From Candidatus Methanolliviera sp. GoM_oil (GTDB taxonomy: Archaea; Halobacteriota; Methanoliparia; Methanoliparales; Methanoliparaceae), in contig CABGHG010000081.1 in NCBI GenBank assembly GCA_902158735.1, forward strand, positions 1 through 7,507: DNA of 7,507 nucleotides, written 5' to 3'. Positions 6,764 through 7,507 of this stretch are shown one piece after another. Each line of letters opens with the position of its first letter. Position 1 is the first letter of the stretch. Below the pieces are notes generated by a model, which ran no database searches, was not told where the DNA came from, and worked only from the letters and a program-made list of their open reading frames with translations. The position numbers were made by a program, and so were the translations under genes.

Positions 6764-7507
6764 TTATTCATATCTCAGTGCCTCTATCGGCTTCAAGTTA
6801 GAAGCGCGCCATGCAGGATAAAGCCCGCTTAGCACGCTCGTTCCTACTCCGAACGCAATACCAACGAATACATACAGGATGCTTGAAGGAGCAAACAGAT
6901 ATGACGCTTCATGTAATATCAAGACGTCCACTAAGAAACCCGCACCGAAGCCCAAAATCGCACCTATTACGCCGCCTATCGCGCCCAGAATCAGCGATTC
7001 AAAGAGGAACATACGCAGTATCTCACGTTTTGAGGTTCCTATTGCACGCATCACCCCTATCTCCTTCGTTCGCTCCACCGTAGACATCATCATTACGTTA
7101 AGGATGCTTACACCTGCAACCACAAGTGAAATAGCGCCAATGCCAAGCAGGAATATGGAGATCGTATTGAACAGTCCCTTTATACCTTCCACAATCATCT
7201 TCAGCTCCATCACCATTACAACTTCCTCTTTCTTGTTCAATCGAGCTTCAATCTCCTCCTTTGCGCCTTCTACGTCCTCTATCTTTTCCACCTTCACAAT
7301 CACCGAGTTGTAGCCTGTGGTATTATACATCGAGTCGAACATCTTATCAGAGACAATGATGGCATTATCCGGATTTATGTCGAACCCTACTCCTCTTTCC
7401 GCCAGGACACCCACGATCCTTGGCTTCTGACTTTGTAGCGCTGCCCGTTCCCCTACCCGGAGTTCATAATTGTCCGCGAGTCTAGAGCCGACCATACAGT
7501 TTAGGGA
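6764..7507 (-). CDS. MacB/FtsX-type ABC transporter permease, C-terminal part (5' end beyond the right edge)
   Basis: The frame stays open past the first visible ATG (7495) to the window edge (residues SLNC precede it), so that Met is internal and the gene is partial. Seen, counting from that Met: the end of the extracytoplasmic MacB-like core (VGSRLADNYELRVGE, RIVGVLAERG, DNAIIVS) at about 1-95; then the FtsX domain with membrane segments at about 111-135, 163-193 and 204-226. The cytoplasmic ERTKEIGVMRAIG at 141-153 is the conserved loop that contacts the ATPase, and the PAWRASNLKPIEALRYE ending is typical of the family. Known: such permeases work with a MacB-like ATPase, often in export of peptides or lipoproteins or in mechanotransmission; the substrate cannot be told from this sequence. 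The ATPase is expected outside the window to the right. It is separated from hsdM by 273 bp with a repeat and is probably unrelated to the defence genes, marking the island border. Confidence 0.93.
   Translation of the reverse strand, partial: SLNCMVGSRLADNYELRVGERAALQSQKPRIVGVLAERGVGFDINPDNAIIVSDKMFDSMYNTTGYNSVIVKVEKIEDVEGAKEEIEARLNKKEEVVMVMELKMIVEGIKGLFNTISIFLLGIGAISLVVAGVSILNVMMMSTVERTKEIGVMRAIGTSKREILRMFLFESLILGAIGGVIGAILGFGAGFLVDVLILHEASYLFAPSSILYVFVGIAFGVGTSVLSGLYPAWRASNLKPIEALRYE

Noticed and set aside
6811..7083. Plus-strand open frame of 90 codons
   Set aside because: It lies antisense within the permease and has no recognisable domain.
6879..7313. Plus-strand open frame of 144 codons opposite the permease
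   Set aside because: The minus strand encodes a clear FtsX domain with conserved motifs; the plus frame is low-complexity Ser/Thr/Ile sequence from its antisense.

Overview
This window looks like the edge of a prokaryotic defence island. Every gene I can support lies on the minus strand, so transcription runs from high to low coordinates. The organism is probably an archaeon, perhaps a methanogen- or ANME-like euryarchaeote, but a bacterium is not excluded. The hints are the TATA-like AT boxes in front of start codons, the GGGGT-type ribosome binding sites, the style of the HsdM and RecG-like proteins, and a degenerate intergenic repeat. None of these is decisive.

Layout in transcription order. 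(1) 7507-6764 is the C-terminal part of a MacB/FtsX-type ABC transporter permease, cut by the right edge. (2) 6763-6491 is non-coding; it holds an imperfect inverted-repeat element of about 130 bp made of nested AT hairpins, then the leader of the next gene. (3) 6490-4955 is a full-length type I restriction-modification N6-adenine methyltransferase subunit, HsdM. (4) 4958-4467 overlaps hsdM by ATGA. It encodes a 163-residue remnant of a RecG-like/AlbA_2 family regulator that has lost its N-terminal domain and the end of its C-terminal helix-turn-helix. (5) 4486-1559 encodes a 975-residue protein with an N-terminal HD metal-binding domain followed by an Hsp90-like GHKL ATPase domain with all nucleotide-binding boxes present. 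(6) 1518-1 is an open frame of 506 codons that leaves the left edge. It begins with a SIR2-like NAD-binding/hydrolysing domain that has the catalytic Asn and His but no zinc ribbon.

Genes 3 to 6 are overlapping or closely spaced and could be one operon, with a possible internal promoter before gene 5. HsdM would normally be followed by HsdS and HsdR. Here neither lies inside the window, and the next intact genes are the HD-Hsp90 ATPase and the SIR2 protein. The most interesting reading is a two-gene sensor/effector pair: the HD-GHKL ATPase responds to a cue or changes conformation, and the SIR2 protein depletes NAD as an abortive-infection effector. The pair sits beside, and may be coupled to, a DNA methylase. 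The domain calls are read directly from motifs. The partnership and antiviral role are inference, and I cannot say from memory whether this exact arrangement already has a name.
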